Shown one piece after another: positions 5,405 through 6,197 of a DNA stretch of 6,197 bases. The stretch comes from an uncultured Cellvibrio sp. Its GTDB lineage: Bacteria > Pseudomonadota > Gammaproteobacteria > Pseudomonadales > Cellvibrionaceae. The position numbers and the translations under genes were made by a program. How positions within the stretch are numbered: position 1 is the stretch's first letter; every line of letters begins with the position of its first letter. The stretch spans positions 1-6,197 of the forward strand of contig CAMPIG010000293.1 in assembly GCA_946886255.1 (NCBI GenBank), written 5' to 3'. Under the pieces are notes generated by a model. It did no database searches and was not told where the DNA came from. It saw nothing but the letters and a program-made list of their open reading frames with translations.

Positions 5405-6064
5405 ATGTCCCAAGCTAGCAATCAATCCAATTCCAAGCAATACTTCAATTTGCATTTGGAAGGCTTCGCGAATCTTTACGATGTCCGTGAAGTGAAACCT
5501 AAGGCCGGCCAAAAATGGAAGCCTTACGTCGCTGTACGTGCGGCGTTCCTGCAAGGCCAGGCCGATTCTGCTGAACCGGTGTTCGTGGACCTGCAAGTCG
5601 TGGGTACTGGTGCTAAGCGTATCGTTGAACATTTCTGGAACTCGATCAATGATCGCGACCAGAAAGTATCGGCGGCGGTTAAGGCCGGCGACATCCGTTT
5701 CAAAGCGGGTGAGAACGATCCAAAGCCTGGTGAGGGACGTCGCGTGTTCGTGAGCGCACGTATGCTGACTGTGAAGTATCTGCAAGTGAAAGATGCCGAC
5801 GGCCAAGGCAAGAAGTACGATGAAGCTGCTCTGAATGTGATTGCGGGTAAGGATTCTGCTGAGCAGAAGCCAGCCCAGGATCAGAGCAACCTCGTGCCGA
5901 CAGCTAACCAGGCAACAAATGATGTCAATCGCAATATGCCTGACTTCATTGAACTTGACCCGGATGACGAAAATTTCGCGCAACGTAAGGCGGAATTGAA
6001 GGCAGCGGGTTATCGATGGGACCGCGATCGTAAAGGCTGGTCCCTTCAACAACAAGCAGCATGA
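5405..6064 (+). CDS. DUF3577 / STY4534-family ICE replication-module protein
   Basis: A 219-residue protein starts at ATG 5405 with a strong AGGAGAG site. Residues about 12-130 match what I know of the DUF3577 (STY4534) family: YFNLHLEGFANLYDVREV, KWKPYVAVRAAFLQG, FVDLQVVGTGA, then RVFVSARMLTVKYLQV. The pattern of beta-strands resembles a single-stranded-DNA-binding-like fold, which is inference. The family is found in the replication/maintenance block of SPI-7/PFGI-1-type ICEs, often near ssb and a topoisomerase III gene; its biochemical role is unsettled. A Gln/Asn-rich linker (about 150-178) leads to a C-terminal tail (about 180-215, AELKAAGYRWDRDRKGWSL). That tail resembles the small LKxxGYRWD...W motif seen at the ends of exonuclease-like and other DNA-processing proteins. 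Codon use is visibly more G+C-rich than in the cargo genes. No ICE genes are seen to its left, so cargo meets ICE backbone just upstream. Confidence 0.88.
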   Translation: MSQASNQSNSKQYFNLHLEGFANLYDVREVKPKAGQKWKPYVAVRAAFLQGQADSAEPVFVDLQVVGTGAKRIVEHFWNSINDRDQKVSAAVKAGDIRFKAGENDPKPGEGRRVFVSARMLTVKYLQVKDADGQGKKYDEAALNVIAGKDSAEQKPAQDQSNLVPTANQATNDVNRNMPDFIELDPDDENFAQRKAELKAAGYRWDRDRKGWSLQQQAA

Positions 6065-6085
6065 ACGACTGCGGAGAATGAATCG

Positions 6086-6184
6086 ATGGGGACTCACATC
6101 TTGCGCATCGCAAAGTGTGCTGGTCTCTGCTTTTTCCTTGTTGTGCAGCTCTCGTTCAGTTTAGTTTCACGCTTGTTATGGTGA
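6086..6184 (+). CDS. possible small hydrophobic ORF after the ICE gene (uncertain)
   Basis: A 32-residue frame starts at ATG 6086 with GGAG about 10 bases upstream and ends at TGA 6182-6184. It contains one hydrophobic run (CAGLCFFLVVQLSFSLV) that could span the membrane or act as a signal sequence. An overlapping ATG at 6178 starts another frame running off the window. It could be a real small membrane peptide, a leader to the next gene, or chance. I do not recognise it. Confidence 0.2.
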   Translation: MGTHILRIAKCAGLCFFLVVQLSFSLVSRLLW

Positions 6185-6197
6185 TTGCTCGGCCCAA

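Noticed and set aside
5390..6097. 235-codon open frame on the minus strand opposite the DUF3577 gene
   Set aside because: It lies wholly antisense to a recognised gene with a good Shine-Dalgarno, and its translation is Arg/Leu/His-rich without protein-like pattern.
1..6197. CRISPR arrays, insertion-sequence ends, rRNA
   Set aside because: No regularly spaced direct repeats, transposase motifs or rRNA-like segments were seen on either strand.

Overview
The window looks like accessory DNA of a Gram-negative bacterium, most likely a gammaproteobacterium. A polymorphic-toxin end and several poorly characterised or broken cargo genes sit directly beside a replication-module gene of an integrative and conjugative element (ICE). 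The organism call is inference. It rests on the RHS core wording ([13 protein letters not shown] type), a lipoprotein-type immunity candidate (so a periplasm), and a DUF3577/STY4534-family ICE protein, a family known from SPI-7/PFGI-1-like ICEs. By eye, the ICE gene on the right is richer in G+C than the cargo to its left.

Left part (1-1258, + strand): the 3' end of an RHS-repeat gene runs in from outside the window. Its core ends at the DPxGL motif, followed by a C-terminal domain of about 114 residues with the conserved pattern of the DUF6973-type toxin tips. A small predicted lipoprotein follows 24 bp downstream and is the natural immunity candidate. A weak hairpin terminator comes next.

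Middle-left part (1256-3048): a decayed RelE/ParE-family toxin remnant lies on the minus strand with no start codon and no antitoxin. It is followed by a small single-TM protein, a gene-poor stretch with coding debris, and a four-TM protein of unknown function.

Middle-right part (3043-5113, - strand): three tightly spaced genes, read right to left. They are a soluble 322-residue protein with a possible winged-helix N-terminus and a conserved helical C-terminus, a three-TM protein of 289 residues, and a truncated CoiA-like zinc-binding protein with a probable one-base frameshift. The layout is that of a cargo operon whose last gene was cut off at the junction with the four-TM gene. It is the best candidate here for an undescribed system, possibly anti-phage defence, but nothing in the sequence proves a function.

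Right part (5114-6197): a divergent intergenic region contains two adjacent dyads of identical 6-6-6 geometry, a possible structured leader, and a very stable GC hairpin just ahead of the Shine-Dalgarno of the ICE gene. The ICE gene is complete and is followed only by a short uncertain ORF at the window edge.
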